A DNA stretch of 64,000 nucleotides, taken from contig NZ_JAJUXG010000001.1 in NCBI RefSeq assembly GCF_021390535.1, forward strand, positions 124,001 to 188,000. The letters run 5' to 3'. Shown piece by piece: positions 42,663 to 51,740 of the stretch. The notes under the pieces are model-generated. The model searched no databases, was not told the DNA's origin, and was given only the letters and a program-made list of their open reading frames with translations. The first letter of the stretch is position 1, and every line of letters starts with the position of its first letter. The position numbers and the translations under genes were made by a program. Source of the stretch: Dyadobacter sp. CY312 (GTDB lineage: Bacteria; Bacteroidota; Bacteroidia; Cytophagales; Spirosomataceae).

Positions 42663-42694
42663 TTGTCCTGGTAAAGCCTGGCAGTATACTTTTG
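42663..42694 (+). promoter_or_regulatory. Bacteroidota-type promoter of the ferredoxin reductase operon
   Basis: TTG (42663-42665), a 21-bp spacer and TACTTTTG (42687-42694) match the -33/-7 consensus fully. The first ATG follows 72 nt downstream. Confidence 0.55.
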
Positions 42695-42766
42695 CTACAT
42701 GGAAATTCAGTATTCGCTAACAATGACTTTGAATTTCTTTCTTTTCCAACATTCTAAAAAGTTATC

Positions 42767-43771
42767 ATGATCACCACTGACATATGTATTATAGGAGCGG
42801 GGCCGGTTGGGCTTTTCGCTGTATTTGAAGCTGGATTATTAAAAATGCGTTGCCATCTGATTGATGCACTTCCTGTTGTTGGAGGTCAGCTTTCGGAAAT
42901 TTACCCGCAAAAACCAATATATGATATTCCCGGAGCTCCCGGAATCATTGCCGAAGACCTGGTAAAAAACCTGTTGATTCAGATTGAGGAATTCAAGCCT
43001 GGTTTCACATTAGGCGAACGTGTTGAGGCACTCACCAAACAAGACGACGGTTCATACATCGTTGGTACAAACGAAGGCACCGAAGTTCATTGTAAGGTAG
43101 TTGTTATTGCTGCTGGCTTAGGAAGTTTTGAACCGCGTAAACCGGCTGTAGAACGCCTTGAACATTTTGAAGGAAAAGGTGTGCACTACATGGTGAAAAG
43201 ACCCGAGCAGTTCCGGGACAAGAAAATCGTACTTGCCGGTGGAGGTGACTCAGCTCTGGACTGGACCATATTCCTTGCAGATGTTGCTTCAAGGGTAACA
43301 CTTGTGCATCGAGGTGAGACTTTCAGAGGCGCTCCTGACTCGGCTTCTAAAGTATTTGAACTTGCTGAGGCAGGCAAAATAGATCTTATTCTCCAATCTC
43401 AGGTAAGTAGCCTGGGAGGAAATGGTGTTCTGAAAGAAATCTCCATTCTGGATAACAAAAAGCAACTAACCACAATCGAAACAGACAGTTTTATTCCACT
43501 GTTTGGGTTGAGTCCGAAACTGGGACCTATTGCCGACTGGAACCTGGGAATAGACAAAGCAGCCGTTACCGTTGTTACACTCGATTATTCTACCAACGTT
43601 GAGCGTATATATGCAATCGGTGATATAAATACCTATCCGGGAAAACTGAAATTGATCCTTTGCGGATTCCACGAAGCGGCAATTATGATGCAAAGTGCAT
43701 TCAAATTCGTATATCCTGAACAGAAGCTAAGTTTTAAATACACCACCGTGAATGGTATAAACGCATTTTAG
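42767..43771 (+). CDS. Ferredoxin-NADP+ reductase, thioredoxin reductase-type
   Basis: The 334-residue product has the FAD motif GAGPVGLFAVFEAG (near residue 10), the NADPH motif VLAGGGDSALDW (near residue 157) and the C-terminal FAD segment IYAIGDINTYPGKLKLILCGFHEAAIMMQ, and lacks the CxxC of thioredoxin reductase. This is the YumC-type ferredoxin/flavodoxin reductase. The next gene, two bases downstream, encodes a 2Fe-2S ferredoxin, so the pair supplies reduced ferredoxin, probably to oxygenases or radical enzymes elsewhere in the genome. Confidence 0.92.
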   Translation: MITTDICIIGAGPVGLFAVFEAGLLKMRCHLIDALPVVGGQLSEIYPQKPIYDIPGAPGIIAEDLVKNLLIQIEEFKPGFTLGERVEALTKQDDGSYIVGTNEGTEVHCKVVVIAAGLGSFEPRKPAVERLEHFEGKGVHYMVKRPEQFRDKKIVLAGGGDSALDWTIFLADVASRVTLVHRGETFRGAPDSASKVFELAEAGKIDLILQSQVSSLGGNGVLKEISILDNKKQLTTIETDSFIPLFGLSPKLGPIADWNLGIDKAAVTVVTLDYSTNVERIYAIGDINTYPGKLKLILCGFHEAAIMMQSAFKFVYPEQKLSFKYTTVNGINAF

Positions 43772-43773
43772 CC

Positions 43774-44097
43774 ATGATAAATGTAACCGTTGAAAATGCT
43801 GAGGGAGAACGTCAAACATTGGAGGTTCCTACCGACATCGGGCTGAATCTGATGGAAGTTTTAAAGGCTTATGAGTATGATATCATGGCCACCTGTGGGG
43901 GAATGGGACTTTGTGCAACTTGTCACATTGAGGTTCTGCAAGGAGCAGAAAATCTAAATCCATGTAATGACAATGAACTGGACACGCTTGATACCTTGCC
44001 AGATGCTGATGAAAACAGCAGGCTTGCGTGTCAGATCCGGCCAGCTGAAAATATGAACGGACTGTCGCTCAGACTACGGGCGTTACAGGAAGCTTAA
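43774..44097 (+). CDS. 2Fe-2S ferredoxin (adrenodoxin-like)
   Basis: The 107-residue product binds a [2Fe-2S] cluster through Cys41, Cys47 and Cys50 (ATCGGMGLCATCHIEV, spacing C-x5-C-x2-C) and a fourth cysteine near residue 86 (RLACQIRP). The spacing is that of vertebrate/ISC-type ferredoxins rather than plant type (C-x4-C-x2-C). The gene begins two bases after the stop of the reductase, so the two proteins form a redox pair. An intrinsic terminator follows at 44128-44158. Confidence 0.93.
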   Translation: MINVTVENAEGERQTLEVPTDIGLNLMEVLKAYEYDIMATCGGMGLCATCHIEVLQGAENLNPCNDNELDTLDTLPDADENSRLACQIRPAENMNGLSLRLRALQEA

Positions 44098-44127
44098 AGA
44101 GTATAGAATTTTGGAATAATAGTATTT

Positions 44128-44158
44128 AAACCTTCATCCCGTTTTGGGTTGAAGGTTT
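44128..44158. terminator. Terminator between the ferredoxin and GDSL esterase genes
   Basis: AAACCTTCA-T-CCC and GGG-T-TGAAGGTTT form a 12-pair stem with one T-T mismatch and a 5-nt loop, followed by TTTATTAT. It serves the ferredoxin operon and may also end the opposing esterase transcript. Confidence 0.75.
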
Positions 44159-44168
44159 TTTATTATCC

Positions 44169-44870
44169 TCAAATCTTTTGCTTTACAATCGTAAATGCTT
44201 CATTCACCCACAGTTGGTGCATTTTCCCGGAAAAATGAAGGCCATCGCTTGCTACCATTGTTGCATCGTTCAAGGCAAGACGTGACGTTGGTGTGATATT
44301 GACAAAACTGATACTTAGCTTTTCGCATTCCTCTTTGGCAACAGCATTGAACTGATCAATTTCTCGTGCTATGTGATCGGTATCTGTACCAGAACCATAG
44401 GGTGTCACTCCCCAGTCGGGTGTGGAGAGCACAAATACCTTGCTGCTTCCGCCCTTGGCGTAACCAATACTTTTTACGAGCAGTTGGCGGAATTCCCGGC
44501 GATACTCTTCAAGACTTCTGCCTTGATATTGGTTGTTGACACCAATAAGCAGGGATACCAGATCGTATTTTTTGGTAATATTTTTTGAATCCAGCGCATT
44601 AAGCAAATTTGCAGTTGTCCAGCTGGTTACAGCGATGATTTCAGGTGACTGCACCTGTCTGCCATTGTTGCCCAACTCTTTTGCCAAAATTACCGGCCAG
44701 CGTTCGTCTACAGTTACATTTTGACCAATGGTGTATGAATCGCCCAAAGCAAGATAGGAGAGTCCTACTTCGGAAATTGGCCCAGGCTCGGGAGTGTTCT
44801 GCATCTCCTCGTTTGAGGAAGTGCAGCCAATAAATAAAAGAAGTGCAAAAGCGATTGTTATTGGTTTCAT
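44169..44870 (-). CDS. SGNH/GDSL-type lipoprotein esterase
   Basis: The 233-residue product has a lipoprotein signal (FALLLFIGC, Cys16) and an SGNH hydrolase fold. Block I is YLALGDSYTIGQNV (Ser near residue 44), block III LLIGVNNQYQG contains the conserved Asn, and the catalytic Asp-His pair is in DGLHFSGKMHQLW near the C-terminus. It should hydrolyse an ester, lipid or acetylated sugar substrate at the periplasmic or outer membrane. No neighbour identifies the substrate. Confidence 0.9.
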   Translation of the reverse strand: MKPITIAFALLLFIGCTSSNEEMQNTPEPGPISEVGLSYLALGDSYTIGQNVTVDERWPVILAKELGNNGRQVQSPEIIAVTSWTTANLLNALDSKNITKKYDLVSLLIGVNNQYQGRSLEEYRREFRQLLVKSIGYAKGGSSKVFVLSTPDWGVTPYGSGTDTDHIAREIDQFNAVAKEECEKLSISFVNITPTSRLALNDATMVASDGLHFSGKMHQLWVNEAFTIVKQKI

Positions 44871-44964
44871 AGAATGCAGATTTTAGATTATCTGATACTC
44901 TATATACCAAATTTTACTTCCTTCAGATCAATAGAGAATTGAAAGCAGAAGCAATTTTGTCTAA

Positions 44965-45435
44965 TTAAGCATTTCTATTCATAAACTTTTCCAGGCTGGC
45001 CTTCGCTGTAGTTTGAACCTTATTTTGGAAAAAGCTGGTCCATCCGATGAGTAATCCGGTAAATCCAAAAGCCTGCTTCGCCCAGGTATAGAAATCGAAT
45101 TTATCTCTATGGCTTACGATCAGCCCATTCTTTATCACAAATTCCGCCATAACATTGTTAGTAACCATTTTCCCGGTTTTCGAAAACAAATAAACCGCCG
45201 TCCATTCGGCATTAACGATATCTTGGTGAGACTGAATTTTACCAAAAGTCAGTTTCAGGTCTTTTCCATTTTTGCATAACATTTCCCACATAGCACGCAC
45301 CTGATCTGCATTCAGGTCTACAAAAGCCGCATCGGTGAAGGTCGCATCGTCGGCATAACAAGCCTGCATGGTAGCGAAGTCTTTGTTTTGAAAGGCGGAG
45401 TAAAACTGATGTATAAGCTGTTCGTTGGTTGTCAT
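44965..45435 (-). CDS. NTF2/SnoaL-like protein
   Basis: The 156-residue product has the NTF2-like cone fold pattern: EQLIHQFYSAFQNKDFATMQACYADDATFTD at the start and FVIKNGLIVSHRDKFDFYTW towards the end. I choose the ATG at 45435 (MTTNEQL), six codons after another possible start at 45453. The family includes small-molecule isomerases and binding proteins; no catalytic role can be assigned. The C-terminal part (QAFGFTGLLIGWTSFFQNKV) is hydrophobic. A -7-like box lies upstream. Confidence 0.8.
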   Translation of the reverse strand: MTTNEQLIHQFYSAFQNKDFATMQACYADDATFTDAAFVDLNADQVRAMWEMLCKNGKDLKLTFGKIQSHQDIVNAEWTAVYLFSKTGKMVTNNVMAEFVIKNGLIVSHRDKFDFYTWAKQAFGFTGLLIGWTSFFQNKVQTTAKASLEKFMNRNA

Positions 45436-45765
45436 AATGTAAGTTTTTAACACTGGCTGAGGAAATGAGAAATTCTGTTTGCTGGCAAATGTAGGCAGAG
45501 GAATCGGAAAAATAATGTACTATTAAAGTGCTCGCTGAGATAAATGGATAAGGTCAAAAGTATTTTTAGAATAACTTAAAATGACTTGAATAATAGACAC
45601 TTAGCCAACAATGGGAATTAACTTTAAATTAAAAAAAGAAAAGTATATCGTTAAAACCTCGTGCTAACGATGTCATTTTGGTAATTTTGGGCTTATTCAA
45701 ACGAATCATTCAGAGCACAATTCACACTTTTAAAAGTTTTCTGAATCAATTGTAAAAGAGAAAAA
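45436..45765. other. Divergent promoter region of the NTF2-like and Anbu genes
   Basis: These 330 bp hold no ORF. Two -7-like boxes are present: TACATTTG on the minus strand (45486-45493) and TAATTTTG on the plus strand (45682-45689), the latter 76 nt upstream of the Anbu start, without a -33 TTG. Confidence 0.5.
45486..45493 (-). promoter_or_regulatory. Possible -7 box (TACATTTG) for the NTF2-like gene
   Basis: The minus strand reads TACATTTG 50 nt upstream of the ATG; no -33 TTG at the usual distance. Confidence 0.3.
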
Positions 45766-46488
45766 ATGACTTATTGCCTTGGAATAAAAGTAAAAGAAGG
45801 TTTGGTTGCAATTGCTGATACACGCATTACCGCAGGAACCAATACCACCACTAAAAAGAAAATGTACATTACCCAAAAGGACGGGTACTCGCTGTTTATC
45901 ATGACAAGCGGATTGCGGTCGGTTAGAGACAAAGCGGTACATTATTTTGAAGAATTGCTTAGCGAAGGAGTTGTCTACAACAAACTTTATAAGGCCGTAA
46001 ACGCCTTTGGTGAACAAATAAAGAAGGTTGCCGAAGAAGACCGGCAGTCATTGGAGAGAGCAGGATTGAAGTTCAACCTGAATACCATCGTAGGTGGTCA
46101 GCTGAAAGATGACCCCGAACACAAGTTGTTCCTGTTGTATTCCGAAGGAAACTGGGTGGAACTCGATGAAGGTTCGCCATATGTTATTATTGGTAATTCA
46201 GGACAAGGAAAGGCAATTCTAAACCGTGTTCTCAATGAAGATTCCACAATGAAGCAGGCGCTGAAAGCGGGTTTCTTATCTTTCGACTCAACACGCGTCA
46301 GTAACAACGATGTAGAGTTTCCGATTGATGTGGTGCTGTATAAAAAGGACAGTTTTCAGATTATCGAACATAGATACGAAAAAAAGGACTTGGAAAAAGT
46401 CTCTGAAATGTGGGCTGATAAGCTGAAAGAGGCTCTTGATAGCATTCCGGAGGAATGGATGGATCAGTCATTTGATAAAATGCAATGA
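45766..46488 (+). CDS. Anbu (ancestral beta-subunit) proteasome-type peptidase
   Basis: The 240-residue product has the N-terminal nucleophile fold of the Anbu/COG3484 proteasome-like family. After the initiator Met the catalytic threonine would be residue 2 (MTYCLGIKVKEGLVAIADTRITAG), with Asp18 and Lys32 (KKKM) at the conserved supporting positions. Anbu assembles into ring or helical particles; its peptidase activity and targets are poorly known. In most genomes it lies in an operon with a transglutaminase-like protein, an alpha-E protein and an ATP-grasp protein; here none is present. It has its own terminator. Confidence 0.88.
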   Translation: MTYCLGIKVKEGLVAIADTRITAGTNTTTKKKMYITQKDGYSLFIMTSGLRSVRDKAVHYFEELLSEGVVYNKLYKAVNAFGEQIKKVAEEDRQSLERAGLKFNLNTIVGGQLKDDPEHKLFLLYSEGNWVELDEGSPYVIIGNSGQGKAILNRVLNEDSTMKQALKAGFLSFDSTRVSNNDVEFPIDVVLYKKDSFQIIEHRYEKKDLEKVSEMWADKLKEALDSIPEEWMDQSFDKMQ

Positions 46489-46509
46489 TCAGTAAACTGA
46501 AATAGTGTC

Positions 46510-46550
46510 AAAAAGCCCGGCTTGTAATTATACTACGAACCGGGCTTTTT
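46510..46550. terminator. Bidirectional terminator between Anbu and M28 peptidase genes
   Basis: A perfect 11-bp stem (AAAAAGCCCGG / CCGGGCTTTTT) encloses a 19-nt loop between convergent genes. Confidence 0.8.
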
Positions 46551-46570
46551 TAACAATTAAATGCTGCATA

Positions 46571-47947
46571 TTAATTCACTCCGTATTTATCGAGCAGGTA
46601 TAGCATCGCAGCCATAGAAGCCGCGCCAAGTTCCAATTCCCGACGGCTCACTTTATCGAATGTATCATTGGCTGCGTGGTGATAATCGAAATAACGCTGG
46701 GAATCAGGAATTAAACCTAACAAAACAGTTCCCTGCTGACCAAGCGGACCAATATCGGCGCCACCGCCGCCTACACCTATCTCGTGCAAACCGTAAGGTT
46801 TAAAGAGCTTTTGCCAGCCGATGATTTTGGCTTTTTGTGCAGCTGTGCCTACTATTCCAAAACCAAGTGGTGTAAATCCTCCTCTGTCAGATTCAATTGC
46901 GGCTACGTGCTTCTCACTTTTTGACTTTGCAGAATCTGCATAAGCAATACCGCCTTTTAGCCCGTTTTCCTCGTTCATATACATCACGGCACGTAAAGTA
47001 TTGTTGGGCTTATATCCCAAAACTTTGAGCAATCGGACCGCTTCAATGGACTGGACACAGCCCGCTCCGTCGTCATGAGCCCCCTGCGCAATGTCCCATG
47101 AGTCAAGGTGACCGCCTACGACCATGAATTCAGCCGGATTTTTGGATCCTTTTAATTCTCCAATCACATTATGGGAAGGAGCATCGGGAAAGGTTTCACA
47201 ATTTTGTTTGAAAAAAAACTGAGTTTCCGGATTGGATTTCAAAGTTTTGCTGAGCAATTCAGCCGCATTGGTTGAGATCGCCGCTGCGGGAATCATGGGA
47301 GCACCGCTTGCATAACGCATACTTCCTGTATGTGGTACATCATCCAGCCGGGTTGTTACCGATCTCACAATACAGCCAATTGCACCCAATTTTGCGGCTT
47401 CGCTGGCTCCGGCTCCACGCTGATCCACTGCACCGCCATAAGCGTCAAATGTGTTCAGTTTGGTAGTATCCATTGGTCTGTTGAAAAACACAATTCTGCC
47501 TTTCACTTTTTCAGTACCAAGATCGCGTAATTCCTGAAAAGTCTTTACTTCTATAACCCCGGCTGTAATTCCCGTTTTAGGAGTAGCAATTGAGCCACCC
47601 AAGGCAACCAGCGGCACACTTACTTTTTGCTTTCCATTCACGATAGCAGCCTGTTCTTTCGCTCCACGGACCCAATGTGGTACCATCACATTTTGAAGAA
47701 ACACATGATCGAATTTTTCATCTTTCATCACATCTCTCGTGTACTCTACCGCCTTGGCTGCTCCTGCGGAACCACTTAATCTTGGACCAACATTCAATGT
47801 CAGATGGCGAAGCATTTCATAGCTTTTACCATCTGTGAGTGCTGTATTAAATATTTTACGGATGAAGATGGAATCTTCCTTGTAGTCTGATTGTGCTGTT
47901 GCAAACAGCGGAGCTAATAACAGGACTACTAAAATTGTTTTTTTCAT
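46571..47947 (-). CDS. Secreted M28-family zinc aminopeptidase
   Basis: The 458-residue product has a signal peptide (to LFATAQ) and an M28 peptidase domain with an inserted PA domain (about 115-235). The zinc ligands are visible: His280 in GGHLDSWD, Asp292 in AHDDGAG, the Glu pair in MNEENGLKGG (near 327), Asp in ESDRGGF and His in YHHAANDTFD near the C-terminus. It should cleave N-terminal amino acids in the periplasm. It follows the RND exporter gene by 42 bp on the same strand and could be cotranscribed with it. Confidence 0.92.
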   Translation of the reverse strand: MKKTILVVLLLAPLFATAQSDYKEDSIFIRKIFNTALTDGKSYEMLRHLTLNVGPRLSGSAGAAKAVEYTRDVMKDEKFDHVFLQNVMVPHWVRGAKEQAAIVNGKQKVSVPLVALGGSIATPKTGITAGVIEVKTFQELRDLGTEKVKGRIVFFNRPMDTTKLNTFDAYGGAVDQRGAGASEAAKLGAIGCIVRSVTTRLDDVPHTGSMRYASGAPMIPAAAISTNAAELLSKTLKSNPETQFFFKQNCETFPDAPSHNVIGELKGSKNPAEFMVVGGHLDSWDIAQGAHDDGAGCVQSIEAVRLLKVLGYKPNNTLRAVMYMNEENGLKGGIAYADSAKSKSEKHVAAIESDRGGFTPLGFGIVGTAAQKAKIIGWQKLFKPYGLHEIGVGGGGADIGPLGQQGTVLLGLIPDSQRYFDYHHAANDTFDKVSRRELELGAASMAAMLYLLDKYGVN

Positions 47948-47989
47948 TGGTATAGAAACGGGTTTTAAATCGGAGTAAGATGTTCCAAT

Positions 47990-50311
47990 TTAAGAAGGTT
48001 TCACATCTTTTCCCTGCCTTTTGGCAATGGATAATAGCAACGCCGGCAACAAAATAAGATTGGTACACATTGCTACCAACAAAGTGATAGAAACCATAAC
48101 ACCCATTGCTGCTGTACCACCAAAACTGGATGCTGCAAAGATGATAAACCCGCAAAAAAGGATCACAGCGGTGTATATCATACTCAATCCGGTTCCAAAT
48201 ATGGAGTTGGTTACCGCCTGGGAAGGACTCAATCCTTTTTCGTACAATTCCTGGCGGTATCGCGTGAGAAAATACACAGTACCATCAGAAGCAATGCCAA
48301 AAGTGATGCTGAATATAAGTATCGTAGTGGGCTTAAAGTAGATGCCGAAGTAACCCATTATACCGGCAGTAAGTGCCAAAGGAATGAGGCAGGGTAGTTT
48401 TGATAAAAGAATAATGGGAATAGAGCGGAAAAGTACCATTCCCACGATGGCGATCAATACGATGGCAATCAGCAGACTTTCATATAAATTGCTAAGCAGG
48501 TAATCGTTGCTTTTCAGGAAAACAAGGCTATGCCCCGTAAGGCTTACCTTATATTGCTTTGGGCTGAAGATGGAATCAACCTTCGGGCGAATCTCATTCA
48601 TAAGCTCTTTTATCCTTTCTGAGCCCACATCGGCCATCTGGAAGCTTACTCTTGTCACACTTTTATCGTCATTAAGAAACGAATTTACCTGTTTGGCAGC
48701 GCCCTGTTTGCCTTCAACGTAACCTGTTAGTTTGGCCAATTCCAGCGCCCCGGGTAAAACAAAGTATTTTGCATCGCCGCCACGGTAAGCCTGGTATAAA
48801 AATCGGGAAGCCTGCACAACCGATACCGGTTTTGAAAATTCAGGATAACTTTCCATCATGTTTTGCAGCGACTTAATTTTGTACAAAACCTGCGCCTGCT
48901 CGCCAAATACCCCGTTTTTCTGTCTTGTATCAATCATTACTTCAAACGGAAGTACACCATTAAAGTTCTTTTCGAAGAAACGAAGGTCTGTGTATACCAC
49001 ATCCTTTTTAGGCAGGTCATCAACCACGTAACCAATGGTTTCAATTTTTGTCATTCCGTAGGCAGAGACAATAATCATCACAACCATGGCGATGTAAATC
49101 TCTTTTCTGCGGTAATGAACAAGTTTGTTTACTGCAGACAAAAATCCGGATGCCCATTTTCCATCAAGGTGTTTCATATGCCTTGCCTTGGGCACGTTCA
49201 TATAATGAAGCGTAATAGGTAGCAGAAGCAAACAAAGCACATAAGTTACCATCACGCTTATGGCCGCCACGACCCCAAATTCTACAAGCAAGCTGCTGTT
49301 GGTAAAATAAAACACGCCAAAACCAATGGCGGTTGTGGTATTTGCAAGAAATGTGGAAAGTCCGATCTGATGGATCATTTCGCTAATCGCATCATCCTTA
49401 CTTTTATTGTCACGTAGCTCGGACTGATATTTGTTGATCAGGAAAACGCAGTTTGGTACACCTATTACAATGAGAAGGGGCGGGATCAAACCGGTAAGTG
49501 CTGTAATTTTATATCCGAACAGATGCAGCGTGCCGACAGAAAAAACCACACCGATTAGCACCACTATAATCGATAACAGCGTAAGGCGGAAAGAACGGAA
49601 AAATGCCCAGAGAATAAAAAGCGTTACAAAAACGGCAAGACCCATGAACAGCTGCATTTCGCCAGAAATCTTCTTCATATTCACGGTTCGGATATATGGC
49701 ATCCCGGAATAGTGAAGATCAGTGGAGTATTTGGTAGCGAACTCTTCTGCAATCGCTTCAATATCACTTACAATGGTCAGTCTGCGCTTTGAATTTAACT
49801 CTTTGTCGTTGAAGGTAATAACAATAAGCGTAGCATTGGATTTGGAATTCAGCACCAATCCTTCATAAATGGGAAGGTTAAGGATCTCCTTTTTTAAGCT
49901 GTCAACTTCTGTTTGTGTGGTAGGAATTTGCCTGATAACAGGCTCAAAATCAAACTGGCGAAGACTGTCATTACGGATGGCACGTTGTACATTGGCAAGC
50001 GACAACACACTCTTTATTCCGTCCGTTTCGCGTATACGCTGGCTAAGTTTACACCAGTCGCTAAACTTGTTCACCTCGAATAGCTGTGGATCCTGCCAGC
50101 CGATCACCATGACACTTCCATCTTCACCAAACAACTTTCTGAAATCCTGATACTCCTTTTCTACGGGATCATTCGACGGCAATATGCGGGCAAACTGATA
50201 AGATAATTCAATTTTACTGGCTTCATAGGCCATGAAGATGGTAGATACCAGTACTAATACAACCCACATAATCCTGTATCGAATGATGTAGGTCGCTATT
50301 TTATTCCACAT
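47990..50311 (-). CDS. RND/MMPL-family exporter
   Basis: The 773-residue product has two halves, each with a first transmembrane helix, a large periplasmic domain and five further helices (about 215-420 and 600-765), matching the MMPL/RND superfamily with a sterol-sensing-like domain. Length is shorter than AcrB-type pumps and close to the hydrophobe/lipid exporters of the HPT and MmpL groups. Substrate is unknown; no adaptor or TolC gene is adjacent, so it may act alone in the inner membrane. A -7-like box lies upstream. Confidence 0.88.
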   Translation of the reverse strand: MWNKIATYIIRYRIMWVVLVLVSTIFMAYEASKIELSYQFARILPSNDPVEKEYQDFRKLFGEDGSVMVIGWQDPQLFEVNKFSDWCKLSQRIRETDGIKSVLSLANVQRAIRNDSLRQFDFEPVIRQIPTTQTEVDSLKKEILNLPIYEGLVLNSKSNATLIVITFNDKELNSKRRLTIVSDIEAIAEEFATKYSTDLHYSGMPYIRTVNMKKISGEMQLFMGLAVFVTLFILWAFFRSFRLTLLSIIVVLIGVVFSVGTLHLFGYKITALTGLIPPLLIVIGVPNCVFLINKYQSELRDNKSKDDAISEMIHQIGLSTFLANTTTAIGFGVFYFTNSSLLVEFGVVAAISVMVTYVLCLLLLPITLHYMNVPKARHMKHLDGKWASGFLSAVNKLVHYRRKEIYIAMVVMIIVSAYGMTKIETIGYVVDDLPKKDVVYTDLRFFEKNFNGVLPFEVMIDTRQKNGVFGEQAQVLYKIKSLQNMMESYPEFSKPVSVVQASRFLYQAYRGGDAKYFVLPGALELAKLTGYVEGKQGAAKQVNSFLNDDKSVTRVSFQMADVGSERIKELMNEIRPKVDSIFSPKQYKVSLTGHSLVFLKSNDYLLSNLYESLLIAIVLIAIVGMVLFRSIPIILLSKLPCLIPLALTAGIMGYFGIYFKPTTILIFSITFGIASDGTVYFLTRYRQELYEKGLSPSQAVTNSIFGTGLSMIYTAVILFCGFIIFAASSFGGTAAMGVMVSITLLVAMCTNLILLPALLLSIAKRQGKDVKPS

Positions 50312-50339
50312 ATATTTTTTGGTTGTTTGGCAAAGGTGG

Positions 50340-50347
50340 CAAAGATA
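50340..50347 (-). promoter_or_regulatory. Possible -7 box (TATCTTTG) for the RND exporter
   Basis: The minus strand reads TATCTTTG 28 nt upstream of the start, a full match to TAnnTTTG, but no -33 TTG at the usual distance. Confidence 0.35.
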
Positions 50348-50463
50348 TAAACTGCCGAAATATATTGAGCTATCCGGGATTCAATTATACGCATTGCCAG
50401 AAAGGGATTTCCTTAATTATTAATGTTAAGAACCGAAACAGTGGTCATTATAAGCTGTAACGG

Positions 50464-51639
50464 TTACAAATCAAGCACTTTTTCCAAATGATGCTTTTCA
50501 ATTCCGAAATAGCTCTTGGCATGTTTGATCTTTTGCAGAATTACATTTTTGTCAGCCTTGCTTCCCTTTGTTCCCACAATCATTACATTTTTAGGGGTGT
50601 GAGCATCTGAGATAAATTCAAATACTTTGGTTTTGTATCCGAAATATTCGAGTACTAACGCTCTGATTCCGTCTGTTACCATTTCCGCTTGCCTTTCCAG
50701 GAAGATGCCATGGCGCGTGAGAAAATCCACGTCATTACTTGCTTTGTTTTTTTCGATCTCCCTTCTTATCTGTTTGTGGCAGCAAGGTGCAACAACAATC
50801 AGGTCGGCGTTTGCCTTAATTCCCTTTGAAATTGCGTCGTCCGTAGCCGTGTCGCAGGCGTGAAGTGCGATAAGAATATTGACTGCTTCTGTTTGGTAAT
50901 CTTCAATCGTTCCTTCTACAAAGTCCAGCCCCTGAAAACCTGATTGATCCGAAATTTTGTTGCACAGCTCTACAAGGTCTTCCCGGAACTCCACACCAGT
51001 TATTTGTGAAGGGCGGTTAACCACATTGCTTAAATAATCATAGAGCGCAAAAGTGAGATACCCCTTTCCGGAGCCCATATCTACCACTTTAAGCTTGTCG
51101 GTTTCAGGAATTTCCCTTATCAACGGACTCAGAATATCTACGTAATGATTGATCTGTTTATACTTGTCCTGGGCATTTTTAAATACATTTCCATCCTCAT
51201 CCGTAATTTTCAGCGCTGTGAGGTATCCCTTGTCCTTGGGTGATATCTGGCGATTTTTTTCCTTATCATGTCCGGAAGGCGGTAAAGTTTTCGACTTGGC
51301 CTCCTTCTTTTTCAAAGTGGCTTTGCCTTTATGGTTAATGTCAAGATTCCAATCATACTCTGTCGTGAAAAGTCCTGCCACCAGAAACCCTTCGTCCAGT
51401 TTTTTCGTGATAATCTTTTCAGTCTCTTCTATTGGAAAGTTCTTAACAATGTCACGGGTTTTGAACCGGTATGTTAAACTCAGCTTTTCTTCTCTTTTAA
51501 CAAGAATTTTTTTGCCGTAAATGTTTTTGAGATGCTCCTCCGTACCCTTATAATTACCCAATGAAAGGCTTATGAAAGTATTGTTACTGATGCTGTCTTT
51601 GAGTGCGGATACGAATTCCTGAATGGGTAATTGGTTCAT
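50464..51639 (-). CDS. SAM-dependent methyltransferase (Methyltransf_32 type)
   Basis: The 391-residue product has a C-terminal SAM domain: KLKVVDMGSGKGYLTFALYDYL (motif I, near residue 190), ITGVEFREDLVELC and ALHACDTATDDAI, the last being typical of the Methyltransf_32/GSTCD-like group, then VVAPCCHKQIRREI. The cysteine pair (APCCH) is conserved in that group. The N-terminal 130 residues form a separate domain with many charged residues (SKTLPPSGHDKEKNRQ linker). The target is likely RNA or a small molecule, but is unknown. It lies downstream of the TPR kinase gene on the same strand. Confidence 0.85.
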   Translation of the reverse strand: MNQLPIQEFVSALKDSISNNTFISLSLGNYKGTEEHLKNIYGKKILVKREEKLSLTYRFKTRDIVKNFPIEETEKIITKKLDEGFLVAGLFTTEYDWNLDINHKGKATLKKKEAKSKTLPPSGHDKEKNRQISPKDKGYLTALKITDEDGNVFKNAQDKYKQINHYVDILSPLIREIPETDKLKVVDMGSGKGYLTFALYDYLSNVVNRPSQITGVEFREDLVELCNKISDQSGFQGLDFVEGTIEDYQTEAVNILIALHACDTATDDAISKGIKANADLIVVAPCCHKQIRREIEKNKASNDVDFLTRHGIFLERQAEMVTDGIRALVLEYFGYKTKVFEFISDAHTPKNVMIVGTKGSKADKNVILQKIKHAKSYFGIEKHHLEKVLDL

Positions 51640-51670
51640 TATAATGTCGTGATGTCTTTTTATTTAACCA

Positions 51671-51693
51671 TAACGAGCTGTTATAGCTCGTTA
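51671..51693. repeat. 9-bp hairpin between kinase and methyltransferase genes
   Basis: TAACGAGCT / AGCTCGTTA with a 5-nt loop is perfect. It follows the kinase gene on the minus strand and may be a weak terminator, as the sequence after it (TGGTTAAATAAAAAG) lacks a T run. Confidence 0.4.
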
Positions 51694-51740
51694 ACGAAAT
51701 CGAGAGGTATTGCTGGTAAATAATCTGTATTCTTATCTGC

